Below are positions 35,931-44,582 of a stretch of DNA of 64,000 nucleotides, piece by piece. The position numbers and the translations under genes were made by a program. The notes beneath the pieces were generated by a model, which did no database searches, was not told where the DNA came from, and saw nothing but the letters and a program-made list of their open reading frames with translations. This DNA comes from DASSKA01 sp963839365 (lineage in GTDB: Bacteria; Actinomycetota; Actinomycetes; Propionibacteriales; Nocardioidaceae). Numbering within the stretch: the first letter of the stretch is position 1; each line of letters opens with the position of its first letter. The stretch lies in contig CAWIUT010000001.1 in NCBI GenBank assembly GCA_963839365.1, positions 248,001-312,000 of the forward strand. The letters are read 5' to 3'.

Positions 35931-36052
35931 CTGCAGCCGTGCCGTCGCCGCTGTGACCCCCCGAGCAGATCGAGGTAGAAGTCGGCAAGCCGGCGCGGGT
36001 CAGGGCAGCCCAGCGAGATGCCCACTCCCCTCACCGAGTGGAAAGCCGTCAC
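35912..36052 (-). pseudogene. Remnant of VOC/glyoxalase-family protein
   Basis: A short reading of 46 residues whose middle, GVGISLGCPDPRRLADFYLD, is the start of a vicinal-oxygen-chelate domain. After LLGG it turns into unrelated residues and stops inside the tail of the convergent gene. Only the N-terminal beta-alpha unit survives, so it is a fragment. Confidence 0.65.
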
Positions 36053-36153
36053 ACAGCCGCCTATGTCCACTGTTGCGCCTCCCCCGATCCCTGACGTCCG
36101 GTTCTGCCGCGGAGTGTGAAGCGCAGTCACGCCGAGTTTACTGGCGCTCTCGG

Positions 36154-36753
36154 TCACTCGGCTTGGCGCAGGGAGTCGGCGAAGTCGTGCGCCCACTGAC
36201 CGACACGTAGCGCCTCACTGCGGGTCACCTCGTCGTCAGCGCCGGGTACACCCAGCAACTGCGCTAGCATCCCCTCGCCCGTGTAGACCCGCTCCAACAG
36301 GGCCGCGTAATCCTCCGCGGTCGCCTCGACCATGCCGGTGTACTTGATCAGCAGCCGGATGTCGGGCCGGTCCTTGCGACGTCAGGCGACTAGCTTCATC
36401 GCCAAGACATGCTCGGCCGGCGCGACATGCACGGTCAGTCCGGGTTCGGTGGGACGAGCTCGAGCCCAGGCCGGGCGAGGTGGGACCCACCCGGTGGCGT
36501 TGCTGTTCAACCATTCCTCGGGAAGGCCGTGCCCGGCGGCCATGGCACGCGCTTCTTCGGTAACAGCCTGATGGCTGATGACAGCGTTGATGTCGGGAGT
36601 GAGACCTTCGCGGCCGTACCCGAGCGCCATCGCGGCGCCCCCAACGAGGTACACACTGGCGGCGATCCCGCGGGCACGCAGCCGGTCGTCGAGTTCGTCG
36701 AGGAGACTCCGCATCCGGGCCGCATCGAGTTCGAGCGGTGGCCCAGCTCTCAC
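36154..36753 (-). pseudogene. AbiEii/DUF6036-like nucleotidyltransferase, interrupted by TGA
   Basis: A minimal nucleotidyltransferase of the DUF6036/AbiEii type, about 199 codons, begins with GTG at 36753 overlapping the antitoxin-like gene by 4 bases (GTGA). It has SVYLVGGAAMALGYGREGLT, then PDIN where active enzymes usually have a second acid, and HVAPAEHVLAMKLVA. A TGA at 36382-36384 interrupts the frame, and the same frame continues with RRKDRPDIRLLIKYTGMVEA to a TGA at 36154. The continuation fits the C-terminal helices of the family. Paired with the HTH gene it looks like a toxin-antitoxin pair whose toxin has been lost. Confidence 0.75.
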
Positions 36754-37337
36754 GCGGTGACCAGGTCCTTCTCGGCGATGTAGATGTTGCGATCCGCGAG
36801 CCACTCAGGCGTCTGAGCTTTGATCTCGGCGTCGGTCAGTCGCGGGGTGTCCAGAACCCACTCGGTGTTCAGACGTGCCGAATCGGTCCACCGCGGCGCC
36901 GGAAGGCCCGCTTCATCGAACTCGTGGCTGACGAAGGCCGCCGCCAGCGCCTTCCAACGGCCCTCGACGGCGGGCGGTTGCGCCTCCCAGGCCGCGGCAA
37001 GGTCCTTGTGCCGACACAGGATGTCGTGAAGCCGGTCACGAAGCTCTAGCGCGATTGCGTAGGTCCAGTCCTCATCACCACGCTTGGCTGCCCTGCGAAG
37101 AGAGTCGATGGCGTCGATGGAGGTAGGGATGGCGTCGCGTCGCGCCCTGCATAGCGCGTCGGCGATCCGCTCGGCGCGGAGCAGGAAGGGCGCCGACGGT
37201 GCGGTCTGCCCAGACCGGTAGGCGGAGAATCGGGACGGCGAGGTGCCCAAAGCGTGCGCAAACTGCCTCAGCGACAGCCCGCTCTTGCTGAGCGCGTCGT
37301 TGAGGCGATCGACGACCGCCTGCCCATCCTGATCCAT
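36750..37337 (-). CDS. HTH (XRE-like) protein, probable antitoxin partner
   Basis: A 195-residue protein with an N-terminal helix-turn-helix (SGLSLRQFAHALGTSPSRFS) and a C-terminal domain ending in TPEWLADRNIYIAEKDLVTA. It is upstream of and coupled to the nucleotidyltransferase, the arrangement of antitoxin then toxin in this TA class. An inverted repeat in front of it suggests autoregulation. ATG at 37337, with a GTG one codon earlier. It remains intact while the partner is broken. Confidence 0.72.
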   Translation of the reverse strand: MDQDGQAVVDRLNDALSKSGLSLRQFAHALGTSPSRFSAYRSGQTAPSAPFLLRAERIADALCRARRDAIPTSIDAIDSLRRAAKRGDEDWTYAIALELRDRLHDILCRHKDLAAAWEAQPPAVEGRWKALAAAFVSHEFDEAGLPAPRWTDSARLNTEWVLDTPRLTDAEIKAQTPEWLADRNIYIAEKDLVTA

Positions 37338-37354
37338 CACGATCCCATCTTAGA

Positions 37355-37380
37355 AAGTGTTCTCTGATCTGACAACACTT
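37355..37380. promoter_or_regulatory. Candidate operator of HTH gene
   Basis: Inverted repeat AAGTGTT (37355-37361) and AACACTT (37374-37380) with 12 bases between, located 18-43 bases upstream of the HTH start. The sequence is AT-rich relative to its surroundings. Position suits autorepression by the HTH protein. Confidence 0.5.
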
Positions 37381-37583
37381 ATGGTCCGTGGGATATGCCG
37401 GGCCGTCAAGTGGCTCGGTGCGCAACGCACCCACATGCCGCGGACAGGGAAGTGCTCGTCGCGCCGAGATGCGGTGGTGGCGATGGCGAACGTCGCGAGA
37501 CGACCCTGGCGCGGCCAGCGCCAGGGAAACCCGGCACAGCGGCGGCATGGGTGACTATCGTGCAACGGACGAAGGGGGATGGC

Positions 37584-38012
37584 GTGGCTGGTTTCGCCCA
37601 GGTCCGTGTCAGGGCCATGGGGCCCGTGATCGGGGAGCCCGCGGCGCTCGCGTGCGCGCGGCGGGACCTGCTGCGGCTGGTGGCGTTCGGCCTTGGCTGG
37701 CTGGCGGTGGTCCCGACCGCGACCTGGGCGCAGCTGTCTCACCGGCCGCTCGCCTGGGTGGCCACGGCCCTGTCCGGTGCCGCCATGCTGGGCGTGTTCG
37801 CCGCCAGCATGGTCGTCGGCCATCACACGATCGTTGCCGCCAACAAGTTCGTCGGCGACCGGCTCGGCTACCCGGTCCGGCTGGGCAGCAATCTCAACGT
37901 CCGGGAGTGGAAGATGGCCGTCGAACGGGAGAAGACCTTCCATGCCCAAGGAGGGCGCCCGACGAAGTTGTTCTGGATCTACCGGGCTCCCAAGGACGAC
38001 GCGCACCGGTAA
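37584..38012 (+). CDS. Small membrane protein, unknown function
   Basis: A 142-residue protein with two membrane segments (LLRLVAFGLGWLAVVPTATW and WVATALSGAAMLGVFAASMV) and a basic C-terminal cytosolic part ending KLFWIYRAPKDDAHR. GTG at 37584 is chosen for its AAGGGGG at about seven bases; in-frame GTG at 37551 is possible. No family recognised. Confidence 0.6.
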   Translation: MAGFAQVRVRAMGPVIGEPAALACARRDLLRLVAFGLGWLAVVPTATWAQLSHRPLAWVATALSGAAMLGVFAASMVVGHHTIVAANKFVGDRLGYPVRLGSNLNVREWKMAVEREKTFHAQGGRPTKLFWIYRAPKDDAHR

Positions 38013-38108
38013 CCGCCAAGCGGCCACCACAGGCGCCTTTACCTCAACTGCCGCGGAGAGTGAAAGCCGAGATAGGGACCGCCGCGGTGACAATGAGGTG
38101 CGCCAGGG

Positions 38109-39529
38109 GGTCAAGTCCGCTGAGGTGGTGTACGACGTCTGATCCTTCGTCGTTGTAGTTCAGGCCGTGATGGCCTGGATGGTCAGTTGGTCGGTCACCT
38201 CCTCGATGGTGCTGGGTCCGACGGCTTGGGCGCGGGCGAGGACGTCGAGTCCGAGGTAGCGACGGCCCTCGGCCCACTCGTCGTGCTGCTCGGCCAGCAC
38301 TGCACCTACGAGGCGGATCACGGAGTCGCGGTCGGGGAAGATCCCGACGACGTTGGTGCGCCGGCGGATCTCGCGGTTGAGCCGTTCGTTGGGGTTGTTG
38401 GACCAGATCTGACGCCAGACCTCCTTGGGGAACGGCGTGAAGGCGAGGATGTCGGCCCGGGCGGTCTCGAGGTGCTCGGCGACCTTGGGCAGCTTCTCGC
38501 TCAGCGCGTCGACGACCCGGTCGAACTGGGCATGGACGGCGTTGGCGTCGGGTTGGTCGTAGATCGAGTGCAGCAGCGCCTTGACCCACCCCCAGCTGGA
38601 TTTCGGGGTCGCCGACATCAGGTTCGCGGCGTAGTGGGTGCGGCACCGCTGCCACGACGCCCCGGGCAGGGTCGCTTCGATCGCGGAGACCAGCCCGCGG
38701 TGGGCATCGGAGGTCACGAGCTTGACCCCGGTCAGGCCGCGGGCGGTCAGGTCGCGGAAGAACGCCAGCCAGCCGGCGCCGTCCTCACTGGAGGTGACCT
38801 GGACGCCGAGGATCTCCCGGTGGCCGTCGGCGTTGACGCCGGTGGCGACCAGGGCGTGGACCGGCACCACCCGGCCGCCCTCGCGGACCTTGAGCACCAG
38901 CGCGTCGGCGGCCACGAAGGTGAACGGCCCGGCCTCCTCGAGCCGGCGGGTGCGGAACTGCTCGACGTGCTCGTCGAGCTCACGTGCCATCACCGAGACC
39001 TGTGACTTCGACAGCCCGGTGATCCCGAGGGTCTGCACGAGCTTGTCCATCCGGCGGGTGGAGACGCCGAGCAGGTAGCAGGTCGCCACCACGCTGGTCA
39101 GCGCCCGCTCGGCCCGCTTGCGACGCTCCAGCAGCCAGTCGGGATACAGCGAGCCCTCACGGAGCTTGGGAACCGCGACGTCCAGGGTGCCGACACGGGT
39201 GTCGAGATCCCGGTACCGGTAGCCGTTGCGGGAGTTGGTCCGTTCGCTGCTGCGCTCGCCATAACCGGCGCCGCACACCGCATCGGCCTGCGCCGAGAGC
39301 AACGCGTTGACGAAGGTGGTCAGCAGCTCCCGCATCAAGTCAGGGCTCGCCTGGGACAGCTGCTCATCGAGGAAACGAGCAGGGTCGATACTGGGTCCAG
39401 CGGTCATCGTGGTGTCCTTCTTCGAGTCGGTTGTGAGAGATCACTCGAAGGATCCACCCGGTGGCCGCGCCTACGTTGCAGGCACGCGCTCACTCAGGCC
39501 CGTCGTACACCACTTTGCTGGACTCGACT
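38109..39529 (-). mobile_element. IS256-family element, copy A
   Basis: A 1421-base element. Inverted ends: left GGTCAAGTCC...GTGGTGTACGAC, right (complement) AGTCGAGTCC...GTGGTGTACGAC. It is flanked by a 9-base duplication GCGCCAGGG at 38100-38108 and 39530-39538, a clean IS256-type insertion. Its ends match those of copies B and C (49414, 52620), but the transposase is clearly diverged from theirs. The insertion lies between genes and breaks none that I can see. Confidence 0.9.
38160..39407 (-). CDS. IS256-family transposase (copy A)
   Basis: A 415-residue mutator-type DDE transposase. Acidic catalytic positions are seen in FVAADALVLKVREGG, LVTSDAHRGLVSAIE and IWSNNPNERLNREIRRR. CRTHYAANL precedes the helical insertion. 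Full length and intact, ending about 50 bases inside the left end of the element. Differs from copies B and C at many residues (for example YGERSSERTNSRNGYRYRD against YGTSSPDRVNRRNGYRHRD). Confidence 0.95.
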   Translation of the reverse strand: MTAGPSIDPARFLDEQLSQASPDLMRELLTTFVNALLSAQADAVCGAGYGERSSERTNSRNGYRYRDLDTRVGTLDVAVPKLREGSLYPDWLLERRKRAERALTSVVATCYLLGVSTRRMDKLVQTLGITGLSKSQVSVMARELDEHVEQFRTRRLEEAGPFTFVAADALVLKVREGGRVVPVHALVATGVNADGHREILGVQVTSSEDGAGWLAFFRDLTARGLTGVKLVTSDAHRGLVSAIEATLPGASWQRCRTHYAANLMSATPKSSWGWVKALLHSIYDQPDANAVHAQFDRVVDALSEKLPKVAEHLETARADILAFTPFPKEVWRQIWSNNPNERLNREIRRRTNVVGIFPDRDSVIRLVGAVLAEQHDEWAEGRRYLGLDVLARAQAVGPSTIEEVTDQLTIQAITA

Positions 39530-39615
39530 GCGCCAGGGTGTCGCTGACTGTGTCCGGTCTGCGGCGGCAACCTGGAGGCGTTTGGGTACCGCCCGGCGTT
39601 CGCGAGAGGAGACCG

Positions 39616-40158
39616 ATGAGATCACCGCAGACGCTCAGCGACGCTGACCGACGGCATGTCGCCGGTTGGGCGGCGGACTGTGCGGAGCGGGTGCTCAGGT
39701 TGTTCGAGGCGGAGGCTCCAGGGGACGACCGCCCTCGACGCCTGATCGCGCGGGCACGCGCGTTCGCCCGGGGCGAACTCGACACGGCCGAAGGGATCCG
39801 GCGGCGGTTCGCCGGCGGAGTCAACGCGAACGACGTCAAGACTCCCGCAGCAAGGGCCGCTGCCCGTGCTGCCGGGCAGGCCGTCGCCGTCTGCCACATG
39901 GGCGCACACGGTCTCGGTGCCGCTGCCTACGCCGCGCTAGCCGTCGGTCTTGCCAACCCGGACCGACCAGAAGCCGTCGAAGCGGAGATCGGCTGGCAGG
40001 TCGACCGCAGGTCGGCACGGGTCCGCGCGGCACTCCGAAGACTCCCGCCCGTTGGCGAGAACTCGGCGGGTCCGCTCGGCCCTGGTCTCCTCGCTTCGGG
40101 TCACGTCGGCGAGATCGTCCACCAACTCCAAAGACGCCTCGCAGAACCCGACTCCTAG
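39616..40158 (+). CDS. Putative immunity-type protein
   Basis: A 180-residue helical protein with ADRRHVAGWAADCAERVLRL, RARAFARGELDTAEGIRRRF and VCHMGAHGLGAAAYAALAVG. These match a common actinobacterial family annotated as putative immunity protein (Imm-5-like) from polymorphic toxin surveys; direct evidence for immunity is lacking. Ribosome site GAGAGGAG precedes the ATG. No cognate toxin is adjacent; insertion sequences flank it on both sides. Confidence 0.7.
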   Translation: MRSPQTLSDADRRHVAGWAADCAERVLRLFEAEAPGDDRPRRLIARARAFARGELDTAEGIRRRFAGGVNANDVKTPAARAAARAAGQAVAVCHMGAHGLGAAAYAALAVGLANPDRPEAVEAEIGWQVDRRSARVRAALRRLPPVGENSAGPLGPGLLASGHVGEIVHQLQRRLAEPDS

Positions 40159-40279
40159 TTGAACCCACCGGCGTGACGGGCGTCGCCTGCCCATGCCGGA
40201 GCACGCTCCGCGCAGCCGGCGCTTGCGGCGACTTCGCGCATCTGCCGCAGAGAGAGGGAAGTCCTCGCAGGCTGGGCAC

Positions 40280-41675
40280 AGGAGAGCCCCCTGGCGTGGT
40301 GGGGTTTGAGGGTCAACGGCGAGGCTGCGTGATGTAGGCGGCCATCGGCGGGATCTTCGGTGTGAAACGACCAAGAAACACACTGAAGGAGACCCAGCCG
40401 ATGGCCTTGTCCCAGTCTGCCTTGTCCGAGCTGCTCGAAGCGTTCCGTGCCGGTGAAGGCGTGGATCTGATCCGTGAGTCGGTTCGGATGGTGATGCAGG
40501 AGCTGATCGAAGCCGAAGCCACCGAACACATCGGCGCTGGCCGCTATGAGCGCACCGATGCTCGGGTGACCGAGCGCAACGGTTCTCGTCCACGGCTGGT
40601 GACCACCCAGGCCGGTGACGTGCAGCTGCGCATCCCGAAGCTGCGTAAGGGCTCGTTCTTCCCCGTCATCCTCGAGCCCCGCCGGCGGATCGACCAGGCC
40701 CTGTACGCGGTGGTGATGGAGGCCTACGTGCACGGGGTCTCGACCCGCAACGTCGACGATCTGGTCGAGGCGCTGGGCGCCGAGTCCGGAATCAGCAAGT
40801 CCGAGGTCTCGCGGATCTGCGCCGGGCTGGATGAGACCGTGGGCGCCTTCCGGACCCGCCCGCTCGATCACGTCGAGTTTCCCTACGTCTACCTGGACGC
40901 GACCTACCTGCACGTGCGCAACTCCACCTCCCAGGTGGTGTCGATGGCGGTGGTGGTGGCCACCGGCGTCAGCGCCACCGGGGAGCGGGAGATCCTCGGC
41001 CTCGACGTCGGCGACAGCGAGGCCGAGGTGTTCTGGAAGGGGTTCATGACCTCGCTGAAACAGCGCGGCCTGCACGGTGTGCGGCTGGTGATCAGCGACC
41101 AGCACACCGGCCTGGTCGCTGCGCTGCGCCGCTGCTTCCAGGGCACGGCCCACCAACGCTGCCGGGTGCACTTCGCTCGCAACCTGCTCGCCCACGTCCC
41201 CAAGGCCCAAGCCGACTATGTCGCGGCCGCGTTCCGCGCGATCTTCGCCCACACCACCCCGGCCGAGGTCGACGCCGCGTGGGAGAAGACCCGCGAGGAG
41301 TTCGCCGCCCGGTTCCCCAAGCTCGGCCCGCTGATGGACGAGGCCAAGGCCGAGGTGCTCGCCTTCACCGCTTTCCCCCGCGCGCACTGGCGCAAGATCT
41401 GGTCGACCAACCCCCTGGAGCGGGTCAACAAGGAGATCAAGCGCCGCAGCCGCGTCGTCGGGATCTTCCCCAACTCCGCAGCCGTGATCCGGCTGGTCGG
41501 CGCGATCCTGCTCGACATGCACGACGAGTGGATCGCCGGCGAACGCCGCTACCTATCCGAAGCCTCAATGGCCAAGCTCTACGAACTCAGCGATACTGAA
41601 GACCACGCCGCCCTCGACAGCGGCGAATAGGCACCGAGGAGCACCTCAAAGCCCACCACCCCGCGGGGCTCTGCC
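40280..41675 (+). mobile_element. IS256-family element of a second type
   Basis: A 1396-base element with imperfect inverted ends AGGAGAGCCCC...GTGGTGGGGTTTGAGG and (complement) GGCAGAGCCCC...GTGGTGGGCTTTGAGG. It is flanked by an 8-base duplication CTGGGCAC at 40272-40279 and 41676-41683. Unrelated at its ends to copies A-C. It sits between genes. Confidence 0.88.
40401..41630 (+). CDS. IS256-family transposase (second type)
   Basis: A 409-residue mutator-type transposase starting at ATG 40401 behind GGAGAC. Catalytic context: YLDATYLHVRNSTSQ, VRLVISDQHTGLVAALR and STNPLERVNKEIKRRSRVVG; CRVHFARNLL is conserved. Intact and probably active. It is only distantly related to copies A-C. Confidence 0.95.
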   Translation: MALSQSALSELLEAFRAGEGVDLIRESVRMVMQELIEAEATEHIGAGRYERTDARVTERNGSRPRLVTTQAGDVQLRIPKLRKGSFFPVILEPRRRIDQALYAVVMEAYVHGVSTRNVDDLVEALGAESGISKSEVSRICAGLDETVGAFRTRPLDHVEFPYVYLDATYLHVRNSTSQVVSMAVVVATGVSATGEREILGLDVGDSEAEVFWKGFMTSLKQRGLHGVRLVISDQHTGLVAALRRCFQGTAHQRCRVHFARNLLAHVPKAQADYVAAAFRAIFAHTTPAEVDAAWEKTREEFAARFPKLGPLMDEAKAEVLAFTAFPRAHWRKIWSTNPLERVNKEIKRRSRVVGIFPNSAAVIRLVGAILLDMHDEWIAGERRYLSEASMAKLYELSDTEDHAALDSGE

Positions 41676-41897
41676 CTGGGCACGACCTAGCCGGATGACC
41701 GGCAGCGTCTTGACTGTCCGTGCGCGGGTTGGTCACGCGCTGATCTTGAACCCAGACACGGGCAATCGCCAAGCATATTTTCTTCGACGACGGGGCAGTC
41801 GTTCCCGACGTGGAGCTGTCAAAGGAAGGGGCCGATCAGCGCTCGGGGACGCGCTTGCAGTGGGCGCCAATGGGCTTCAGCCGGGGATTCGGATAGG

Positions 41898-42389
41898 TCA
41901 AGGCGTGTCTGCCTGACGTCCCTGGTCTCGTGATGCCAGGCGGTCGAGCAACGAGAGTGCTCCGGGATTGACGACGACCTCCGGGGCCGCCTGGATCAGC
42001 TTTCTCACGCTTGCTGCGAGATCTGGCGCATCTGAGTACTTGCTTTGCCGATATCCGATGGGTAGCTGGCCGCGGGTTCGCAGGCTTAGGTGGGCTCGCC
42101 AGTCACCCGCCGATACGACCTTGACGGCTTTGAGGTTCTCAGGCCGTACGGTGACCTTGCGGGCTGGTGCTCGGAATATCACCTCCAGCCGATCGGTGTG
42201 TGCCACCGCCTTGGTTGGCCATCCGAGAACACAGAACAGCACGGCGATACCCACCAGGATGAGGGGCGGCAGGGAGCCGGTGACCGCCCAGAGCAGTAAC
42301 CCCAGCCCCCCGGAAAGACCAGCGCAGATCAGGTAGAACCACTTCATCTCGGCGTCGTAGTGAGTGCTCACATCAGAAGCCAAACTCAC
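41898..42389 (-). CDS. Membrane protein with PH-like domain, unknown
   Basis: A 163-residue protein. Two helices (WFYLICAGLSGGLGLLLWAV; LPPLILVGIAVLFCVLGW) are followed by a beta-rich domain (RLEVIFRAPARKVTVRPENL; VVSAGDWRAHLSLRTRGQLP) like small bacterial PH-domain proteins. The start is GTG at 42389; no clear ribosome site. Function unknown. Confidence 0.6.
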   Translation of the reverse strand: MSLASDVSTHYDAEMKWFYLICAGLSGGLGLLLWAVTGSLPPLILVGIAVLFCVLGWPTKAVAHTDRLEVIFRAPARKVTVRPENLKAVKVVSAGDWRAHLSLRTRGQLPIGYRQSKYSDAPDLAASVRKLIQAAPEVVVNPGALSLLDRLASRDQGRQADTP

Positions 42390-42544
42390 ACATCAGGTAT
42401 TGCCCCACACCTACGAGCGTACCGATGCCGACCGACCATGCATTGGCGATTGCGTTGTTGTCGGGACCGCGTTCGACGGTCTCGGTTCGGCAACAAGTGA
42501 TCGACCGGAATGCTGCCGGAGATCTGAAGTGCCAGCATCTAATT

Positions 42545-43006
42545 ATGGCTGAATTGCGACGTCGTTCCGGGCGCACCGGCCCTGCGGTCGCCACCCTCCT
42601 GGCCGCGGTTCTCCTTGCGGGCTGCGCGCAGACAGGGGTCAGTTCCTCCCCACACCGCCGCTACGCCGACACGGCCCTCGGCAAAGCACGACTCATGCGT
42701 GACGCCACCCCCCGCATAGTCGGCGCTGTCGACGTGAGCCACGCCGTCGCTTCACTACATCACTCCACAACTGGAGCAGCAGTCCTCATCGACGGCCGAC
42801 TGGGCAAGCAGGCGGGTACTCGAGATCTTCGTCGCCGTCCGTTGCTGGTGCAGTACGTCAGCGCTAGCGCCGCCCGCAAGGCCATGGCAGGAAAGCGCTC
42901 AAGCGGTTTCGTCGAACGTGGCCGTGAAGTGCTCTACTTTCCCGTCAACTTCCCTCCAGTTGCTCGGAAGGACTACCGGCGGGCAATGTATGTCGGGCTC
43001 GGGTGA
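42545..43006 (+). CDS. Small predicted lipoprotein
   Basis: A 153-residue protein with basic N-terminus, hydrophobic segment and lipobox LLAAVLLAGC followed by AQTG, so it is predicted to be lipid-anchored outside the membrane. The rest (DTALGKARLMRDATPRIVGA; VLYFPVNFPPVARKDYRRAM) is unfamiliar. Short, in an IS-rich area; intact as far as I can see. Confidence 0.6.
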   Translation: MAELRRRSGRTGPAVATLLAAVLLAGCAQTGVSSSPHRRYADTALGKARLMRDATPRIVGAVDVSHAVASLHHSTTGAAVLIDGRLGKQAGTRDLRRRPLLVQYVSASAARKAMAGKRSSGFVERGREVLYFPVNFPPVARKDYRRAMYVGLG

Positions 43007-43111
43007 GCGTCCGACTTTGCCGCCGACAGGGGACGCTGTTGCGCCGATGTCGCTGGCGGGCGAGCGCAACCATGCGGGTGAAGGACCAAACCGAGCAGTA
43101 CCGTCGGGCAC

Positions 43112-43255
43112 ATGAGTGATGACGGGGACCCTCCGGACGACCACTACGTCGACCGCATGCAGGCATTGGCACGTCGTTGGGATCTGAAGGCTCTGCATCA
43201 GGAGCTCCTCGACGCAATGGGTGAGACGTCGGTCGAGCGCTCCGTCTATGTCCCC
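43112..43255 (+). CDS. Possible truncated small protein
   Basis: From ATG at 43112 a polar, helix-forming sequence (DHYVDRMQALARRWDLKALH; QELLDAMGETSVERSVYVPS) runs to about 43255; beyond that the frame is antisense to a better-supported membrane protein and becomes Thr/Arg-rich. It may be the N-terminal end of a cut gene. End point is approximate and not a stop codon. Confidence 0.25.
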
Positions 43256-43431
43256 TCGCGATTGGCAAACGCTCTCGACATGTTCCTCGGCAGCGCCCAC
43301 GCGAGCGCCAGCACAGCGACCACGAGCACGACGACGCCGGCGTTCTGCCGCCAGCCCCACTCGACCACCCGCGCGGCCAGACTGCCGACGCACACCGCGA
43401 GCGCCACCAGGGCGAACGTCCTGGCCGTCAC
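43246..43431 (-). CDS. Small two-helix membrane protein
   Basis: 61 residues from GTG at 43431, which overlaps the stop of the lipoprotein pseudogene (GTGA). Two hydrophobic segments (TFALVALAVCVGSLAARVVE; AGVVVLVVAVLALAWALP) and a basic tail NMSRAFANREGT. Last gene of the four-gene secreted-protein operon that starts at 47191. Function unknown. Confidence 0.55.
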   Translation of the reverse strand: MTARTFALVALAVCVGSLAARVVEWGWRQNAGVVVLVVAVLALAWALPRNMSRAFANREGT

Positions 43432-44010
43432 CGGAACCCGGACGCCTTCGGAAACGGACAGTCTTGCGTGTGGTGGCGGTACCGCGCCTGGGTGCACACC
43501 GCGAGCCAGCCCGGAATCACGTACGAGTAGTGCTGGTCACCGATGTGGTAGTCGACCCGGACCCCACGAGACACTAGATAGCCCGGCTTGGTGACCTTGA
43601 TGCCCGAGCAGCAGCTCCCAGTTATCGCCGTTGTGCGACTCCGGGGTTATGGTCGCCCCGACCGCCGGGCCAACCTTCGACATCATCAGGTCCGGGTCGC
43701 GTGGGGGCCACGGCATCTCTTGGATGTTCGCGCCCCGGCCAGGGCCCACGAGGCGGACGCCGATGAGTTTCAGCCCGGCGTCGTCGTGGCCGGGCAGCAG
43801 CGTCACCGAGTCGATGACAGCCTTCCGCTTGCCGTACAGGTGCAACGTCTCCAACCCGTCGGTGAACGTGCGCCCGACGGGCTCGTAGGCAGTCCAGGCG
43901 TGTTTGTGAGGCGGCGGCATCGGCCCCGGCCCCACGCTCGCAGAACACCCGGTTGCTGCGAGCGTGAGGGCCAGGGCCACGCGAAGGCGGATGAGGGATC
44001 GACCCTTCAC
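43428..44010 (-). pseudogene. WEL-LG family lipoprotein, frameshifted (copy 2)
   Basis: Starts with GTG at 44010 overlapping the copy 3 stop. It has a lipoprotein signal (VALALTLAATGC), then AYEPVGRTFTDGLETLHLYG, VIDSVTLLPGHDDAGLKLIG and NWELLLG. Compared with copy 3, one extra G (CTCGGGCATC against CTCGGCATC, near 43607) shifts the frame. The other frame continues the homology: IKVTKPGYLVSRGVRVDYHI, GDQHYSYVIPGWLAVCT, ending DCPFPKASGFR at 43428. One-base insertion, either a true mutation or a sequencing error. Confidence 0.8.
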
Positions 44011-44582
44011 CGGAACCCGGACGCCTTCGGCGGCGGGCAGGCGTTCTTGTGGTGGCTGTACCACGGCTTCGTGCACACCGCGAGCCACGCCGGGTCGATG
44101 TAGGAGTAGTGCTGGTCGCCGATGTGGTAGTTGATCTCGATGCCGCGGCGCGCGAGATAGCCGGGCCGGGTGACCTTGATGCCGAGCAGCAGCTCCCAGC
44201 CGCGGATGTGCGAGGTGATGGTCGCGCCCGCGGCGGGCTCCACTGTCGACGCCGGGATTCGAGGGGCGCGCGGTGGCCACGGCAGCTTTTGGTAGTTCAT
44301 GCCGCGGGCGGGGCCCGCCAGGCGGGCGCCGACGAGTTTCAGCCCGGCGCCGTTCTTGCCGGGCAGGAGTTTCACCGAGTCGATGACTCCCGGACGCGCC
44401 CCGTGCCGCAGGGAGAGCACCTCCATCGCGTCGGTGAACGTGTGCCCGACGGGCTCGTAGGTGGTCCAGGCGTGACCGTCGTTCGCGTTCGTTGGGGCCA
44501 GGGGGCCTGGCCCCGCGTCCGCAGAACACGCGGTTGCTGCGAACGCGAGGGCCAGGGCCACGATGAGGCGGGTGTGCTTCAT
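44007..44582 (-). CDS. WEL-LG family lipoprotein (copy 3)
   Basis: A 191-residue predicted lipoprotein: MKHTRLIVALALAFAATAC ends in the lipobox Cys. The exported domain contains TYEPVGHTFTDAMEVLSLRH, VIDSVKLLPGKNGAGLKLVG, GWELLLGIKVTRPGYLARRG and a two-Cys C-terminus (AVCTKPWYSHHKNACPPP). Copy 2 is a tandem duplicate and copy 1 (35304) a more distant relative. The start at 44582 lies five bases after the stop of the interrupted secreted-protein gene, so it belongs to that operon. Confidence 0.8.
   Translation of the reverse strand: MKHTRLIVALALAFAATACSADAGPGPLAPTNANDGHAWTTYEPVGHTFTDAMEVLSLRHGARPGVIDSVKLLPGKNGAGLKLVGARLAGPARGMNYQKLPWPPRAPRIPASTVEPAAGATITSHIRGWELLLGIKVTRPGYLARRGIEINYHIGDQHYSYIDPAWLAVCTKPWYSHHKNACPPPKASGFR

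Noticed and set aside
36382..36384. TGA read as selenocysteine in the nucleotidyltransferase
   Set aside because: No selenocysteine-type enzyme and no SECIS-like hairpin seen; a nonsense mutation or sequencing error is simpler.
34907..37400. Right attachment site of the AICE remnant
   Set aside because: I looked for a repeat of the tRNA-Lys 3' end (GTTCGAGTCCCTGATGGCGC) and found none.
38100..39538. Gene disruption by IS256 copy A
   Set aside because: The flanks lie between the small membrane gene and the immunity-type gene; no frame continues across the GCGCCAGGG site.
40280..41675. Whether the second IS256 type interrupts a gene
   Set aside because: Joining the flanks across CTGGGCAC gave no continuous frame on either strand that I could support.
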